Source: Cellulomonas sp. S1-8
GTDB taxonomy: Bacteria > Actinomycetota > Actinomycetes > Actinomycetales > Cellulomonadaceae
Assembly (NCBI RefSeq): GCF_026184235.1
Contig: NZ_CP110806.1
Coordinates: 1,922,001-1,986,000 of the forward strand
Direction of reading: 5' to 3'
Length of the DNA: 64,000 nucleotides
The translations under genes were made by a program, and so were the position numbers. The notes under the pieces are model-generated. The model ran no database searches. It was not told the origin of the DNA and saw only the letters and a program-made list of their open reading frames with translations. Of this stretch, positions 53,715 to 63,239 are shown one piece after another (the first letter of the stretch is position 1; each line of letters begins with the position of its first letter).

Positions 53715-55219
53715 GCGCCGCACCGACCGACCGCGGTGCTCCGCGGACGCACCCGGCAGGCAGCCGGGTCCGGGTGCTGTCGATCGCGGGCACGGACCCC
53801 ACGGGCGGCGCCGGCATCCACGCCGACCTCAAGTCGTTCGCCGCGCACGGCGCGTACGGCATGGCCGTGGTCACCGCGCTGGTCGCGCAGAACACCCACG
53901 GCGTCCGGGCGGTGCACGTGCCGGACGTCGCCTTCCTGCGCGCGCAGCTCGACGCCGTGAGCGACGACGTCGCCGTGGACGCGGTGAAGATCGGGATGCT
54001 CGGCACGCGGGCCGTGGCCGACGAGGTCTCGGCGTGGCTGACCCGCGCGCGACCCCCTGTCGTCGTGCTCGACCCCGTCATGGTGGCGACCAGCGGCGAC
54101 CGGCTGCTGGACGCCGACGCGGAGGACGCCGTGCGCCGGCTGGTCGCGCACGCCGACCTCGTGACGCCCAACCTGCCCGAGCTCGGCGTGCTGCTCGGCG
54201 AGCCCACCGCGACCACCTGGGCGGACGCGGTCGGCCAGGCCCGCCGCCTCGCGGTGGCGTCGCAGGTGACGGTGCTGCTCAAGGGTGGGCACCTGGGCGG
54301 CGACGCGAGCCCGGACGCGGTCGTGGACGCCGCGACGGTCGTCGAGGTCGACGCCGCACGGGTGAGCACGACGAGCACGCACGGCACCGGTTGCTCGTTG
54401 TCCGCGGCCGTCGCCGCGCTGCGCCCCCGCCGGGCCGACTGGGTGTCGGCGGTGCGGGAGGCGAAGGAGTGGCTCACGGGTGCCATCGCCGCCGGGGAGG
54501 CGCTCGCCGTCGGGTCGGGACGCGGGCCCGTCGATCACCTGCACCACGCGCCGACGCTCGGGATGCGACCGTTCAGCGCCGAGGCGTGGGACCGCGTCGC
54601 CGACCTGCGGGCCGCGTGCGACGACCTGCCGTTCGTGCGCGCCCTGGCGGACGGGACGCTGCCCGTCGCGGAGTTCGAGCAGTACCTGCACCAGGACGCG
54701 CTGTACCTGGAGCGGTACTCGCGTGTGCTGGCCCGGGCCGGCCAGCTCGCCCCCGACGCTGCCGCGCAGGCGTTCTTCACGCAGGGCGCGGCCCGCTGCC
54801 TCGAGGTCGAAAGGCGCCTGCACGACGACCGGCTGGCGCGCGCCGGCACCAGCCGAACGGTGGAGGCGAGCCCGGCGACCACCGGCTACACCGACCACCT
54901 GCTGGCCGTCGCCGCGACCGGCTCGTACGCCGAGGTCGTCGCCGCCGTCCTGCCCTGCTACACGCTCTACGCCGACATCGGCGCACGGGTCCTCGCGCGC
55001 GCCGGCGACCTCGCCGCGCACCCGTACGGCGACTGGGTCGGCACGTACGGCGACCCGGACTTCGCCGCGGCGGCGGCCCGGGCGTGCGACCTCGCCGACG
55101 CGGCGGCGCGTGACGTCGGCGCCGTGACCCGCGCGCGCATGCTCGCCGCGTTCGTCACGTCCTGCGCGCACGAGGTCGCGTTCTTCGACCAGGTCCGCAC
55201 CCTCGCGGCGGCCCGGTGA
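53711..55219 (+). CDS. thiD-tenA: ThiD-TenA fusion: HMP(-P) kinase and thiaminase II
   Basis: 502-residue bifunctional salvage enzyme. The first half (~15-270) is ThiD: SIAGTDPTGGAGIHADLKSF, DAVKIGMLG, VLDPVMVATSG, VTPNLPELGVLLG, LLKGGHLGG and GTGCSLSAAV. The second half (~285-502) is TenA: LPFVRALADGTLPVAEFEQYLHQDALYLERY, the catalytic Cys in LPCYTLYADIG and the C-terminal Glu segment HEVAFFDQV. TenA hydrolyses degraded pyrimidines to HMP, which ThiD phosphorylates. GTG 53711 overlaps thiE. A hairpin overlaps the stop, ending the operon. Confidence 0.92.
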   Translation: MSAAPTDRGAPRTHPAGSRVRVLSIAGTDPTGGAGIHADLKSFAAHGAYGMAVVTALVAQNTHGVRAVHVPDVAFLRAQLDAVSDDVAVDAVKIGMLGTRAVADEVSAWLTRARPPVVVLDPVMVATSGDRLLDADAEDAVRRLVAHADLVTPNLPELGVLLGEPTATTWADAVGQARRLAVASQVTVLLKGGHLGGDASPDAVVDAATVVEVDAARVSTTSTHGTGCSLSAAVAALRPRRADWVSAVREAKEWLTGAIAAGEALAVGSGRGPVDHLHHAPTLGMRPFSAEAWDRVADLRAACDDLPFVRALADGTLPVAEFEQYLHQDALYLERYSRVLARAGQLAPDAAAQAFFTQGAARCLEVERRLHDDRLARAGTSRTVEASPATTGYTDHLLAVAATGSYAEVVAAVLPCYTLYADIGARVLARAGDLAAHPYGDWVGTYGDPDFAAAAARACDLADAAARDVGAVTRARMLAAFVTSCAHEVAFFDQVRTLAAAR

Positions 55220-55245
55220 CGTCGCGAGAAGCGTTCGCGACGTCA
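55217..55245 (+). terminator. Terminator hairpin overlapping the thiD-tenA stop
   Basis: TGACGTCGCGA (55217-55227, beginning with the stop codon TGA) pairs perfectly with TCGCGACGTCA (55235-55245) across 7 bases. Confidence 0.7.
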
Positions 55246-55284
55246 GGTGACCCGAACGCTGCACGGCGCGGCAGAGTAGCGGGC

Positions 55285-55920
55285 GTGGAGACCACCGATG
55301 CACTCGTCGACATCCGCGCCGTCGTGCTCGACGTGGGGGAGACGCTCGTCGACGAGACGCGGGCGTGGACCCGGGTCGCCCAGGGCGTCGGGGTCACGCC
55401 GCTCGCGCTCATGGGGGTGCTGGGTGCGCTCGCCGAGCGCGGGGAGCCGCACACCCGCGTCTGGGAGGTGCTGGGGGTCGAGCCGCCCGCGAGGCCGCCG
55501 ACGATCGATGCCGTCGACCTCTACCCTGACGCGCTGCCGACGCTCCGGGCCCTGCGCGCTGCCGGGTACGTCGTCGCGATCGCCGGCAACCAGCCGGCGG
55601 GTGCCGAGGATCAGCTGCGCGCCGCGGGCGTCGATCTGGACGTCGTCGCGTCGTCGGCGCGGTGGGGCGTCGCCAAGCCGTCGCCCGCGTTCTTCGCGCG
55701 TGTGCTCACGGAGGTCCGCCTGCCGCCGGACCAGGTGCTGTACGTCGGGGACCGGCTCGACAACGACGTCCTGCCGGCGCGGGCCGCGGGCATGCGCACG
55801 GCCTTCCTTCGTCGCGGGCCGTGGGGCCACGTGCACGCGCTCCGCCCGGATGTCGCGCTCGCGGACGTGCGCGTCGACTCGCTGACCGAGCTCGTCGACC
55901 TCCTCACCGCCGCACGCTGA
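55285..55920 (+). CDS. HAD-superfamily hydrolase (first of a tandem pair)
   Basis: 211-residue HAD phosphatase-like protein. Motif I is VVLDVGETLVDE (nucleophile Asp followed by VGET instead of the usual DxD), motif II AIAGNQP, motif III Lys in WGVAKPSPAFF and motif IV VGDRLDNDVLPARAAG. It is about 70% identical by eye to the next gene. GTG 55285 is preceded by TAGCGG; a start at GTG 55216 would run through the hairpin and add residues missing from the paralogue. The second Asp of motif I is Glu or absent, so activity as a phosphatase is uncertain. Substrate unknown. Confidence 0.82.
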   Translation: METTDALVDIRAVVLDVGETLVDETRAWTRVAQGVGVTPLALMGVLGALAERGEPHTRVWEVLGVEPPARPPTIDAVDLYPDALPTLRALRAAGYVVAIAGNQPAGAEDQLRAAGVDLDVVASSARWGVAKPSPAFFARVLTEVRLPPDQVLYVGDRLDNDVLPARAAGMRTAFLRRGPWGHVHALRPDVALADVRVDSLTELVDLLTAAR

Positions 55921-56068
55921 CACCCGCGGCGACGCCCTGCTCGACATGGGGCGGAGACAGCGTCTCCTCGGTCGCCTCGACGAGGGCGGTTCCGTCGGTG
56001 CGGGATTCAGGACGTCAAGACCGGGAACCCCGCACGCCGCGGCAGGTCGCCGTGGGAGGGTGGGCGCC

Positions 56069-56713
56069 GTGGACAGCCCGACTCCCCGGCCGCGGTGGGC
56101 GGACGTGCGCGCCGTCGTCTTCGACGTCGGCGAGACGCTCGTGGACGAGACGCGTCTGTGGGTCGAGGCCGCTCACGAGGTCGGCGTCACGCCACTCGCG
56201 CTCATGGCCGTGATCGGCGCGCTGACCGAGCGCGACGAGCCGCACCACCGCGTGTGGCAGGTCGTCGGCGTCGAGCCGCCCACGACACCCTCCGAGATCC
56301 GCGCCGAGGACCTGTACCCCGACGCCCTGCCCACGCTGGGCGCGCTGCGGGCGGCGGGCTACCTCGTCGCGGTGGCGGGGAACCAGCCGGCGCGGGCCGA
56401 GCACCAGCTGCGTGCCGCCGGCGTGGAGGCCGACCTCGTGGCGACGTCGGCCCGCTGGGGCGTCGCCAAGCCGTCCCGCGAGTTCTTCGCGCGCGTGGTG
56501 ACGGACCTCGGCCTGCCGGCCGCCGATGTGCTGTACGTCGGGGACCGGCTCGACAACGACGTCCTGCCGGCGCGCGCCGCGGGCCTGCGCACCGCGTTCG
56601 TGCGTCGCGGACCGTGGGGCTACGTGCACGCCCGCCGGCCGGAGGCGGAGCTCGCGGACGTGCGCGTCGACTCGCTGCGCGAGCTCACCGCCCTCATGCT
56701 CGGCGTGCGATGA
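56069..56713 (+). CDS. HAD-superfamily hydrolase (second of a tandem pair)
   Basis: 214-residue paralogue of the preceding gene with the same unusual motif I (VVFDVGETLVDETRLW), AVAGNQPARAE, WGVAKPSREFFARV and VGDRLDNDVLPARAAG. GTG 56069 has GGGAGGG upstream and matches the start of the first copy. The 148-base gap between them holds no gene or promoter I can support. They probably arose by tandem duplication and then diverged moderately. Substrate unknown. Confidence 0.82.
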   Translation: MDSPTPRPRWADVRAVVFDVGETLVDETRLWVEAAHEVGVTPLALMAVIGALTERDEPHHRVWQVVGVEPPTTPSEIRAEDLYPDALPTLGALRAAGYLVAVAGNQPARAEHQLRAAGVEADLVATSARWGVAKPSREFFARVVTDLGLPAADVLYVGDRLDNDVLPARAAGLRTAFVRRGPWGYVHARRPEAELADVRVDSLRELTALMLGVR

Positions 56714-56739
56714 CGCGCCCGGTCCCGCACGGGTGTCCT

Positions 56740-56756
56740 GCCCGCGGCGCGCGGGC
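56740..56756. terminator. Hairpin between convergent HAD and DsbA-family genes
   Basis: GCCCGCG (56740-56746) pairs with CGCGGGC (56750-56756), 27 bases past the HAD stop and 21 bases past the stop of the minus-strand gene. Probable bidirectional terminator. Confidence 0.55.
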
Positions 56757-56777
56757 CGACCGCGGGGGCCGACGGGT

Positions 56778-57530
56778 CTAGCAGGTCCCGTCGGTGCACA
56801 CCTCACCCGTCGGCGCGGGGACCAGCGGGTTCGCCTCGCGCCACCCGGCGTCGAGCAGCTGCGTGAACACCTCGGCAGGCTGCGCGCCGGACACCGCGTA
56901 CTTCCGGTCGACGACGAAGAACGGCACACCGGTCACCCCGATCGCCCGCGCCGTCGCGAGGTCCTCGCGCACCGCGGTCGCGCCGTCGTCACCGTCCAGG
57001 GCCGCGACGACGCGCGCGTCGTCCCACCCGTGCGCGGCGAACCCCGCCTGCGCCGCGACGCGCACGAGCGCACCGTCGGCGCCGAGGTCGACACCCTGCT
57101 CGAAGTGGGAGGAGAACAGCGTCTCCATCGTCGCCTCGACGAGCGCCGCGCCGCCGGCCTCGCGCGCCAGGTGCAGCAGCCGGTGGGCGTCGAACGTGTT
57201 GAACGCGAGCGTCCGCGCGAAGTCGTACCGCAGGCCGTCGCCGGCGGCCACGTCGGTGACGTGGGCGAACATCTGCTCGACGCGGTCGCGCGGCAGGCCC
57301 TTCATCTCGACGAGCGCGTCGACCTCGGGGCGGCCAGGGCCCGTGGGGGTGTCGGGGGAGAGCTGGTAGGAGCGCCACACGACGTCCACGTGGTCGCGGT
57401 GCTCGAACTCGCGGAGCGCGGCGGCGAACCGCCGCTTGCCGATGAAGCACCAGGGGCAGGCGACGTCGGACCAGACCTCGACGGTCAGGGTGCGCGGCGG
57501 GGCGGCGAACGTGGGCGTGTCGAGGGTCAC
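56778..57530 (-). CDS. DsbA/FrnE family oxidoreductase
   Basis: 250-residue cytoplasmic thioredoxin-fold protein: VEVWSDVACPWCFIGKRRFAAAL carries the CPWC active site (near residue 24-27), followed by the helical insert (GLPRDRVEQMFAHVTDVAAGDG, AFNTFDAHRLLHLA) and the cis-Pro strand IGVTGVPFFVVDRKYAVSGAQP. No signal peptide, so a cytosolic FrnE/2-hydroxychromene-isomerase-like role rather than periplasmic DsbA. The last residues CTDGTC add another Cys pair. GTG 57530 overlaps the stop of the upstream quinone oxidoreductase gene (GTGA), so the two are co-translated redox genes. Confidence 0.88.
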   Translation of the reverse strand: MTLDTPTFAAPPRTLTVEVWSDVACPWCFIGKRRFAAALREFEHRDHVDVVWRSYQLSPDTPTGPGRPEVDALVEMKGLPRDRVEQMFAHVTDVAAGDGLRYDFARTLAFNTFDAHRLLHLAREAGGAALVEATMETLFSSHFEQGVDLGADGALVRVAAQAGFAAHGWDDARVVAALDGDDGATAVREDLATARAIGVTGVPFFVVDRKYAVSGAQPAEVFTQLLDAGWREANPLVPAPTGEVCTDGTC

Positions 57531-58510
57531 GGGAGCAGCAGGACCTTTCCGGTGGTGGCGCGCGACTCGAGCGCGCGGTGGGCGTCGGCCGCGTCGGCCA
57601 GGGGGTAGGTCGCGCCGACGCGCACGTCGAGGGCGCCGGCGGCGACGGCGGTGAACAGCTCGGTCGCGCGCCACAGCAGCTCGTCGCGCGTCGCGGTGTG
57701 GTGGCCCAGGGTCGGGCGGGTGACGAAGAGCGAGCCGCCGGAGTTCAGCCGCTGCAGGTCCAGGGGCGGCACCTGACCGGACGAGCCGCCGAACAGCACG
57801 AGCATGCCCCGCGCGGCGAGGGAGCCGAGCGACGCGTCGAACGTGTCCTTGCCGACGCCGTCGTACGCGACGTGCACGCCGCGACCGCCGGTGAGGTCGC
57901 GCACGAGCGCGGGCAGCTCGGCCGTCAGGTCGGACAGCTCGCGGTAGCGCACGACGTGGGCGGCGCCCGCCGCGCGCGCGAGCCGCTCCTTGTCCGTGGA
58001 CCCGACGGTCGAGATCACGCGTGCGCCGCGCGCGGCGGCGAGCTGCGTGAGCAGCAGCCCGACGCCCCCGGCGCCGGCGTGCAGCAGCACGTCGTGCCCG
58101 GGGGCGAGCGGGAACGTCGACGTCACCAGGTAGTGCGCCGTCAGACCCTGCAGCGGGAGCGCCGCGGCGGTCGCGTCGTCGACCCCCGGCGGCACGGGCA
58201 GCGCGTCGGCCTCGCGCACGGCCACGAGCTCGGCGTACGAGCCGGCCGCCGACGCCCACGCGACGCGGTCGCCGGGGGCGAGCGTCGTGACGTCGGCGCC
58301 GACCGCGACGACCTCGCCCGCGCCCTCGGACCCCACGACGTGCGGGAACGGCATACGGTAGACACCGCTGCGCCGGTAGGTGTCGATGAAGTTCAGGCCC
58401 GCGGCCGCGACGCGCACGAGCACCTCGTCGGGTGCCGGGGTCGGGTCGGGCACGTCGGTGACCTGGAGGACCTCGGGGCCACCGGCGCGGGTGGCGATGA
58501 CGGCGCGCAT
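57527..58510 (-). CDS. Quinone oxidoreductase-type NADPH dehydrogenase (MDR superfamily)
   Basis: 327-residue zinc-free medium-chain dehydrogenase/reductase of the QOR (CrtN/zeta-crystallin) type. The N-terminal catalytic domain has [15 protein letters not shown] and [14 protein letters not shown]; the Rossmann domain has [15 protein letters not shown]; and [14 protein letters not shown] and [15 protein letters not shown] follow. ATG 58510 is the first Met; the 82-base gap to argC is divergent and contains the ARG-box-like site. It reduces quinones or enones with NADPH; the natural substrate is unknown. Confidence 0.9.
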   Translation of the reverse strand: MRAVIATRAGGPEVLQVTDVPDPTPAPDEVLVRVAAAGLNFIDTYRRSGVYRMPFPHVVGSEGAGEVVAVGADVTTLAPGDRVAWASAAGSYAELVAVREADALPVPPGVDDATAAALPLQGLTAHYLVTSTFPLAPGHDVLLHAGAGGVGLLLTQLAAARGARVISTVGSTDKERLARAAGAAHVVRYRELSDLTAELPALVRDLTGGRGVHVAYDGVGKDTFDASLGSLAARGMLVLFGGSSGQVPPLDLQRLNSGGSLFVTRPTLGHHTATRDELLWRATELFTAVAAGALDVRVGATYPLADAADAHRALESRATTGKVLLLP

Positions 58511-58565
58511 GCCTGAGGCAACCACGTGCGACCCGCGGCGTGTTCCCCGAGATCGTTGGTATTTG

Positions 58566-58593
58566 TGTGCACTCGACTGTATGTTCATGCACA
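58566..58593 (+). promoter_or_regulatory. ARG-box-like operator over the argC promoter
   Basis: TGTGCA (58566-58571) and TGCACA (58588-58593) are inverted around TGTATGTTCA, in a rare AT-rich patch. TGTATG (58578-58583) is the likely -10, 17 bases after TTGGTA (58555-58560). ArgR operators have this weakly palindromic AT-rich form. Binding would cover the argC promoter and start codon. Confidence 0.55.
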
Positions 58594-59657
58594 TGACGTT
58601 CACGGTGGCGGTGGCCGGGGCCAGCGGGTACGCGGGCGGCGAGATGCTGCGACTGCTGCTCGACCACCCGCAGGCGCGCATCGGCACGCTCACGGCACAC
58701 TCCAACGCCGGCACCCCGCTGGGGGCCCACCACCCGCACCTGCGCGACCTCGCCGACCGGGTGCTCGAGCCCACGACCCCGCAGGCGCTCGCAGGCCACG
58801 ACGTCGTCGTGCTGGCCCTGCCCCACGGCGCGAGCGGCCAGGTCGCCGCCGAGCTCGAGGCGCTGGGGGAGGACCTGGTCGTCATCGACCTCGGTGCGGA
58901 CCACCGCCTCGTCGACGCAGGCGACTGGGAGGCCTACTACGGCAGCCCGCACGCCGGGACATGGACCTACGGGCTGCCCGAGCTGGTCGTGGCCGACACG
59001 CTGACGTACCAGCGCGAGCGACTGGCCGGCGCCCGACGCATCGCCGTCCCGGGCTGCAACGTCACCGCCGTCACGCTCGGCCTGCAGCCGGGCGTCGCCG
59101 CGGGCCTGCTCGACACGACCGACCTCGTCGCCGTGCTCGCCGTCGGCTACTCCGGCGCCGGCAAGGCGCTCAAGCCGCACCTTCTGGCGTCCGAGGGGCT
59201 CGGCGCCGCCGCGCCCTACGCCGTCGGCGGCAGCCACCGGCACGTCCCGGAGATCGCGCAGAACCTGCGCAGCGCCGGCGCGACGGACGTGCGCACGTCC
59301 TTCACCCCCGTCCTGGTGCCGATGGCCCGCGGCATCCTCGCCACGGCCACCGCCCGCCTCGCGCCCGACGTCACTGTCGACGACGACGCGCTGCGCGAGG
59401 TCTGGCGCGCCGCGTACGCCGACGAGCCGTTCGTGCACGTCCTGCCCGCCGGGCAGTGGCCGACGACCGCCGCGACCACGGGCGCGAACACCGCGCTCGT
59501 GCAGGTCGCGTACGACGCCCGTGCCGGACGGGTCGTGACCGTCACGGCCATCGACAACCTCGTCAAGGGCACCGCCGGCGGCGCCGTCCAGTCCCTCAAC
59601 CTCGCGCTCGGTCTGCCGGAGACCCTCGGCCTGCCGCGGAACGGAGTCGCCCCGTGA
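58593..59657 (+). CDS. argC: ArgC, N-acetyl-gamma-glutamyl-phosphate reductase
   Basis: NADPH-dependent reductase, third step of arginine synthesis. 354 residues. Signatures: [18 protein letters not shown] at the N-terminus, [13 protein letters not shown] and the catalytic Cys in [15 protein letters not shown], then a conserved SYSGAGK-like segment [15 protein letters not shown] 58593 is chosen because it falls about 10 bases after the -10 (leaderless) and gives the usual start [12 protein letters not shown] 58581 and 58587 are in-frame alternatives. First gene of argCJBDF; stop overlaps argJ (GTGA). Confidence 0.93.
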   Translation: MTFTVAVAGASGYAGGEMLRLLLDHPQARIGTLTAHSNAGTPLGAHHPHLRDLADRVLEPTTPQALAGHDVVVLALPHGASGQVAAELEALGEDLVVIDLGADHRLVDAGDWEAYYGSPHAGTWTYGLPELVVADTLTYQRERLAGARRIAVPGCNVTAVTLGLQPGVAAGLLDTTDLVAVLAVGYSGAGKALKPHLLASEGLGAAAPYAVGGSHRHVPEIAQNLRSAGATDVRTSFTPVLVPMARGILATATARLAPDVTVDDDALREVWRAAYADEPFVHVLPAGQWPTTAATTGANTALVQVAYDARAGRVVTVTAIDNLVKGTAGGAVQSLNLALGLPETLGLPRNGVAP

Positions 59658-60880
59658 CCGACCACCTCGGCCCTGCTCTCGAAGGCACGTCGCCCGGCAC
59701 GTCCCCGGGGGTGACCGCCGCCGCGGGCTTCCGGGCGTCGGGCGTCACCGCCGGCCTGAAGACCTCCGGCACGCCCGACATGGCGCTCGTCGTCAACGAC
59801 GGCCCCCGGCAGGCCGTCGCCGCGGTCTTCACGACCAACCGTGTCGTGGGCGCGCCCGTGATCTGGTCGCGCCAGGTGGTCGCCGACGGCGTCGCGTCCG
59901 CCGTCGTCCTCAACTCCGGCGGCGCGAACGTCAGCACCGGCCCGGAGGGCTTCCTCGACTCCCACATGACGGCCGAGCGCGTCGCGACCGCGCTGGGCGT
60001 CTCGGCGGGCGACATCGTCGTGTGCTCGACGGGCCTCATCGGTGAGCGCCTGCCGCGCGAGATCCTGCTCGGTGGTGTCGACCTGGCCGCCGCGGCGCTC
60101 ACGGCGGACGCCGGGCTGGACGCGGCGCGCGCGATCATGACGACCGACTCCGTGCCCAAGACCGCGCACGTCACGGTCGAGACCGCGCAGGGGCCGTTCA
60201 CCGTCGGCGGCATGGCCAAGGGTGCGGGCATGCTCGCACCGGCGATGGCGACCATGCTCTGCGTGATCACGACCGACGCCGACGTCGAGGCACCGATCCT
60301 GGACGGCGCGCTGCGCGCCGCGACCGCCGTGACGTTCGACCGCGTCGACTCCGACGGCTGCATGTCGACCTCGGACACGGTCGCGCTCCTGGCGTCGGGC
60401 GCGTCGGGCGTGACGCCGGCGGCGGACGTCCTCGCGGACGCCGTGCTGCGGGTGTGCGCGTCCCTGTCGCGCCAGCTCGTCGCCGACGCCGAGGGCGCGT
60501 CGCACGACATCGCCGTGCACGTGGTGCGCTCCGCCACCGAGGCCGGCGCCCTCGCGGTGGCCCGCGCGGTGACGCGGTCCAACCTGTTCAAGGCCGCGAT
60601 GTTCGGCAACGACCCCAACTGGGGCCGCGTCCTGGCGCAGGCCGGGACGGTCCCCGAGGACGTCGCACCCTTCGACCCCGAGGCGATCGACGTCACGATG
60701 AACGGCGTCATGGTCTGCAAGGCCGCCCGCCCGCACGCCGACCGCACCGAGGTCGACCTCGCGGCCGCGCGCGAGGTGCACGTGGTGGTCGACCTGCACG
60801 CGGGCGACGCCTCCGCCACGGTCTGGTCCAACGACCTCACGCACGACTACGTCCACGAGAACAGCGCGTACTCCACATGA
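59654..60880 (+). CDS. argJ: ArgJ, ornithine acetyltransferase/N-acetylglutamate synthase
   Basis: Enables the cyclic arginine pathway by moving acetyl from N-acetylornithine to glutamate. 408 residues, made as a precursor that self-cleaves before the Thr in [11 protein letters not shown], near residue 199 ([14 protein letters not shown] is clear), giving alpha and beta chains. Start region: [24 protein letters not shown]. The N-terminal side carries TNRVVGAPV and [18 protein letters not shown] is also typical. GTG 59654 overlaps argC and the stop overlaps argB (ATGA). Confidence 0.94.
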   Translation: MTDHLGPALEGTSPGTSPGVTAAAGFRASGVTAGLKTSGTPDMALVVNDGPRQAVAAVFTTNRVVGAPVIWSRQVVADGVASAVVLNSGGANVSTGPEGFLDSHMTAERVATALGVSAGDIVVCSTGLIGERLPREILLGGVDLAAAALTADAGLDAARAIMTTDSVPKTAHVTVETAQGPFTVGGMAKGAGMLAPAMATMLCVITTDADVEAPILDGALRAATAVTFDRVDSDGCMSTSDTVALLASGASGVTPAADVLADAVLRVCASLSRQLVADAEGASHDIAVHVVRSATEAGALAVARAVTRSNLFKAAMFGNDPNWGRVLAQAGTVPEDVAPFDPEAIDVTMNGVMVCKAARPHADRTEVDLAAAREVHVVVDLHAGDASATVWSNDLTHDYVHENSAYST

Positions 60881-61896
60881 GCGGCACCGACGTGAACCAG
60901 CCACGCCCCGTCCGCGAGGACTTCGTCTTCGACACCCGCACGGACCTGCGTGCCGACCAGAAGGCCGAGGTCCTCGTCGAGGCGCTGCCGTGGCTGCAGC
61001 AGTTCGCGGGCGCGCTCGTCGTCGTCAAGTACGGCGGCAACGCGATGATCGACGACACGCTCAAGCGGGCCTTCGCGGAGGACATGGTCTTCCTGCGGCA
61101 GGTCGGGCTGCGGCCCGTCGTCGTGCACGGCGGTGGTCCGCAGATCAACGCGATGCTCGACCGGCTGAACATCGCCAGCGAGTTCCGCGGCGGGCTGCGC
61201 GTCACGACGCCCGAGGCGATGGACGTCGTGCGGATGGTGCTCACCGGGCAGGTGTCGCGCGAGCTCGTCGGCCTGATCAACGCGCACGCCCCGCACGCCG
61301 TCGGGCTGTCGGGGGAGGACGCGGGCCTGTTCCAGGCGCGCCGCCGCACGGTGGTGCTCGACGGGGAGGAGGTCGACGTCGGTCTCGTCGGCGACGTCGT
61401 CCAGGTGAACCCCGGTGCCGTCCTCGACCTGCTCGACGCCGGCCGCATCCCCGTCGTCTCGACCGTCGCCCCCGACATCGACGACCCGACGCAGGTGCTC
61501 AACGTCAACGCCGACACCGCGGCGGCCGCGCTCGCGGTCGCGCTGGGGGCGCGCAAGCTCATCGTCCTCACCGACGTCGAAGGGCTGTACACCGACTGGC
61601 CGGACCGCACGAGCCTCGTGCGGCGCATCCGCGCCTCGGCGCTGGCCGAGCTGCTGCCGGGCCTCGACGCCGGCATGCGGCCCAAGATGGAGGCGTGCTG
61701 GCGTGCCGTGGAGGGCGGGGTGCCGCGCGCCCACGTCATCGACGGGCGGGCCACCCACTCGATCCTCGTGGAGGTCTTCACGTCCGACGGCGTCGGCACG
61801 ATGGTCCTGCCCGACGCCGACCCCGACGGTCACCCGTCGACCGTGCCGGTGCGCGCCGTGCGCCTGGCGAGCGAGGACCAGGAGGGGACGCCGTGA
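60877..61896 (+). CDS. argB: ArgB, acetylglutamate kinase
   Basis: Phosphorylates N-acetylglutamate; usually the arginine-feedback step. 339 residues. Amino acid kinase fold: [19 protein letters not shown] (nucleotide-binding Lys), [14 protein letters not shown], and [44 protein letters not shown]. The N-terminal helix (~10-40, [22 protein letters not shown]) is the kind found in arginine-inhibited hexameric enzymes. ATG 60877 overlaps argJ; stop overlaps argD (GTGA). Confidence 0.94.
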   Translation: MSGTDVNQPRPVREDFVFDTRTDLRADQKAEVLVEALPWLQQFAGALVVVKYGGNAMIDDTLKRAFAEDMVFLRQVGLRPVVVHGGGPQINAMLDRLNIASEFRGGLRVTTPEAMDVVRMVLTGQVSRELVGLINAHAPHAVGLSGEDAGLFQARRRTVVLDGEEVDVGLVGDVVQVNPGAVLDLLDAGRIPVVSTVAPDIDDPTQVLNVNADTAAAALAVALGARKLIVLTDVEGLYTDWPDRTSLVRRIRASALAELLPGLDAGMRPKMEACWRAVEGGVPRAHVIDGRATHSILVEVFTSDGVGTMVLPDADPDGHPSTVPVRAVRLASEDQEGTP

Positions 61897-63239
61897 GCAC
61901 CACACCGGACGCGCCTGCGACCGCGGGTACCACCAGCACGGCCCCCACCACCGGCGCGGGGCGGCACCGCGCCGCGGGGGCCGAGGCCGCGCTGCCGCTG
62001 CCGCCGGCCGCGGGCTCGGTGGCCGAGTGGACCGACCGCTACACGCACGCCGTCATGGACACGTTCGGCCCGCCGCAGCGGGTGCTCGTGCGCGGTGAGG
62101 GCCCGTACGTGTGGGACGCCGACGGCACGCGCTACCTCGACCTGCTCGGCGGCATCGCGGTGAACTCCCTGGGGCACGCGCACCCGACGCTGACGGCGGC
62201 GATCAGCGCGCAGCTCGGCACCCTGGGGCACGTCTCGAACTTCTTCACGAGCCCCGCGCAGGTGGCGCTCAGCGAGCGGTTGCTGCGCCTTGCCGACGCC
62301 CCCGCGGGGTCCCGCGTCTTCCTCACGAGCTCCGGCACCGAGGCCAACGAGGCCGCGCTCAAGCTCACGCGCCGCCACTCCGACGGCGCCCGCCCCCGCG
62401 TGCTGGCGCTCGAGGGCGCCTTCCACGGGCGGTCGATGGGCGCCCTGTCGCTCACGCACAAGCAGGCGTACCGGGAGCCGTTCGAGCCGCTGCCGCCGGG
62501 CGTGGAGTTCCTCCCGTTCGGGGACGTCGACGCGCTGCGGGCGGCGTTCGCGGACGGCGGCGACCTGGTCTCCGCGCTGTTCGTCGAGCCCGTCCAGGGC
62601 GAGGCCGGCGTGCGACCGCTGCCCCCGGGGTACCTCGCGCTGGCGCGTGAGCTGACCACCGCGCACGGTGCCCTGCTCGTGCTCGACGAGGTGCAGTCCG
62701 GCATGGGCCGCACGGGCCGGTGGTTCGCCCACCAGCACCCGCACATCGGCGGCGGCGTGCGACCCGACGTGGTCACCGTCGCCAAGGGGCTGGGCGGCGG
62801 GTTCCCCGTCGGCGGTCTGATCGCGTTCGGCCCCGACGTCGCGACGCTGCTCGGCCGCGGTCAGCACGGGACGACGTTCGGGGGCAACCCCGTGGCGTCG
62901 GTGGCCGGCCTGGCGACGATCGGGGTCATCGAGCGCGACGGCCTGCTCGCGCACGTCACAGCCCTGGGGGAGCGGCTGCGCGAGCGGCTGCGCTCCACGG
63001 GCAACCCGCTGGTCCGCGAGGTGCGCGGCGAGGGCCTGCTCATCGCCGTCGAGCTCGCGCGACCCGTCGCGGCCCAGGTGGCGGCCCGCGCGCTCGGCGC
63101 GGGCATCGTCGTCAACCCCTGCACGCCCACGACACTGCGCCTGGCACCGCCGTTCGTCCTGACCGACGAGCAGGTGCAGCCGTTCGTCGACCTGGTGGCC
63201 GCGCTGCCGGCCGACCTCGCCCCCGAGGAGACCGCGTGA
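61893..63239 (+). CDS. argD: ArgD, acetylornithine aminotransferase
   Basis: PLP-dependent class III aminotransferase making N-acetylornithine. 448 residues. The first ~45 are a Thr/Ala-rich tail. Signatures: [58 protein letters not shown] and the PLP lysine in [18 protein letters not shown] 61893 overlaps argB; stop overlaps argF. It may also serve lysine/DAP synthesis (DapC) as in other bacteria. Confidence 0.94.
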   Translation: MSTTPDAPATAGTTSTAPTTGAGRHRAAGAEAALPLPPAAGSVAEWTDRYTHAVMDTFGPPQRVLVRGEGPYVWDADGTRYLDLLGGIAVNSLGHAHPTLTAAISAQLGTLGHVSNFFTSPAQVALSERLLRLADAPAGSRVFLTSSGTEANEAALKLTRRHSDGARPRVLALEGAFHGRSMGALSLTHKQAYREPFEPLPPGVEFLPFGDVDALRAAFADGGDLVSALFVEPVQGEAGVRPLPPGYLALARELTTAHGALLVLDEVQSGMGRTGRWFAHQHPHIGGGVRPDVVTVAKGLGGGFPVGGLIAFGPDVATLLGRGQHGTTFGGNPVASVAGLATIGVIERDGLLAHVTALGERLRERLRSTGNPLVREVRGEGLLIAVELARPVAAQVAARALGAGIVVNPCTPTTLRLAPPFVLTDEQVQPFVDLVAALPADLAPEETA

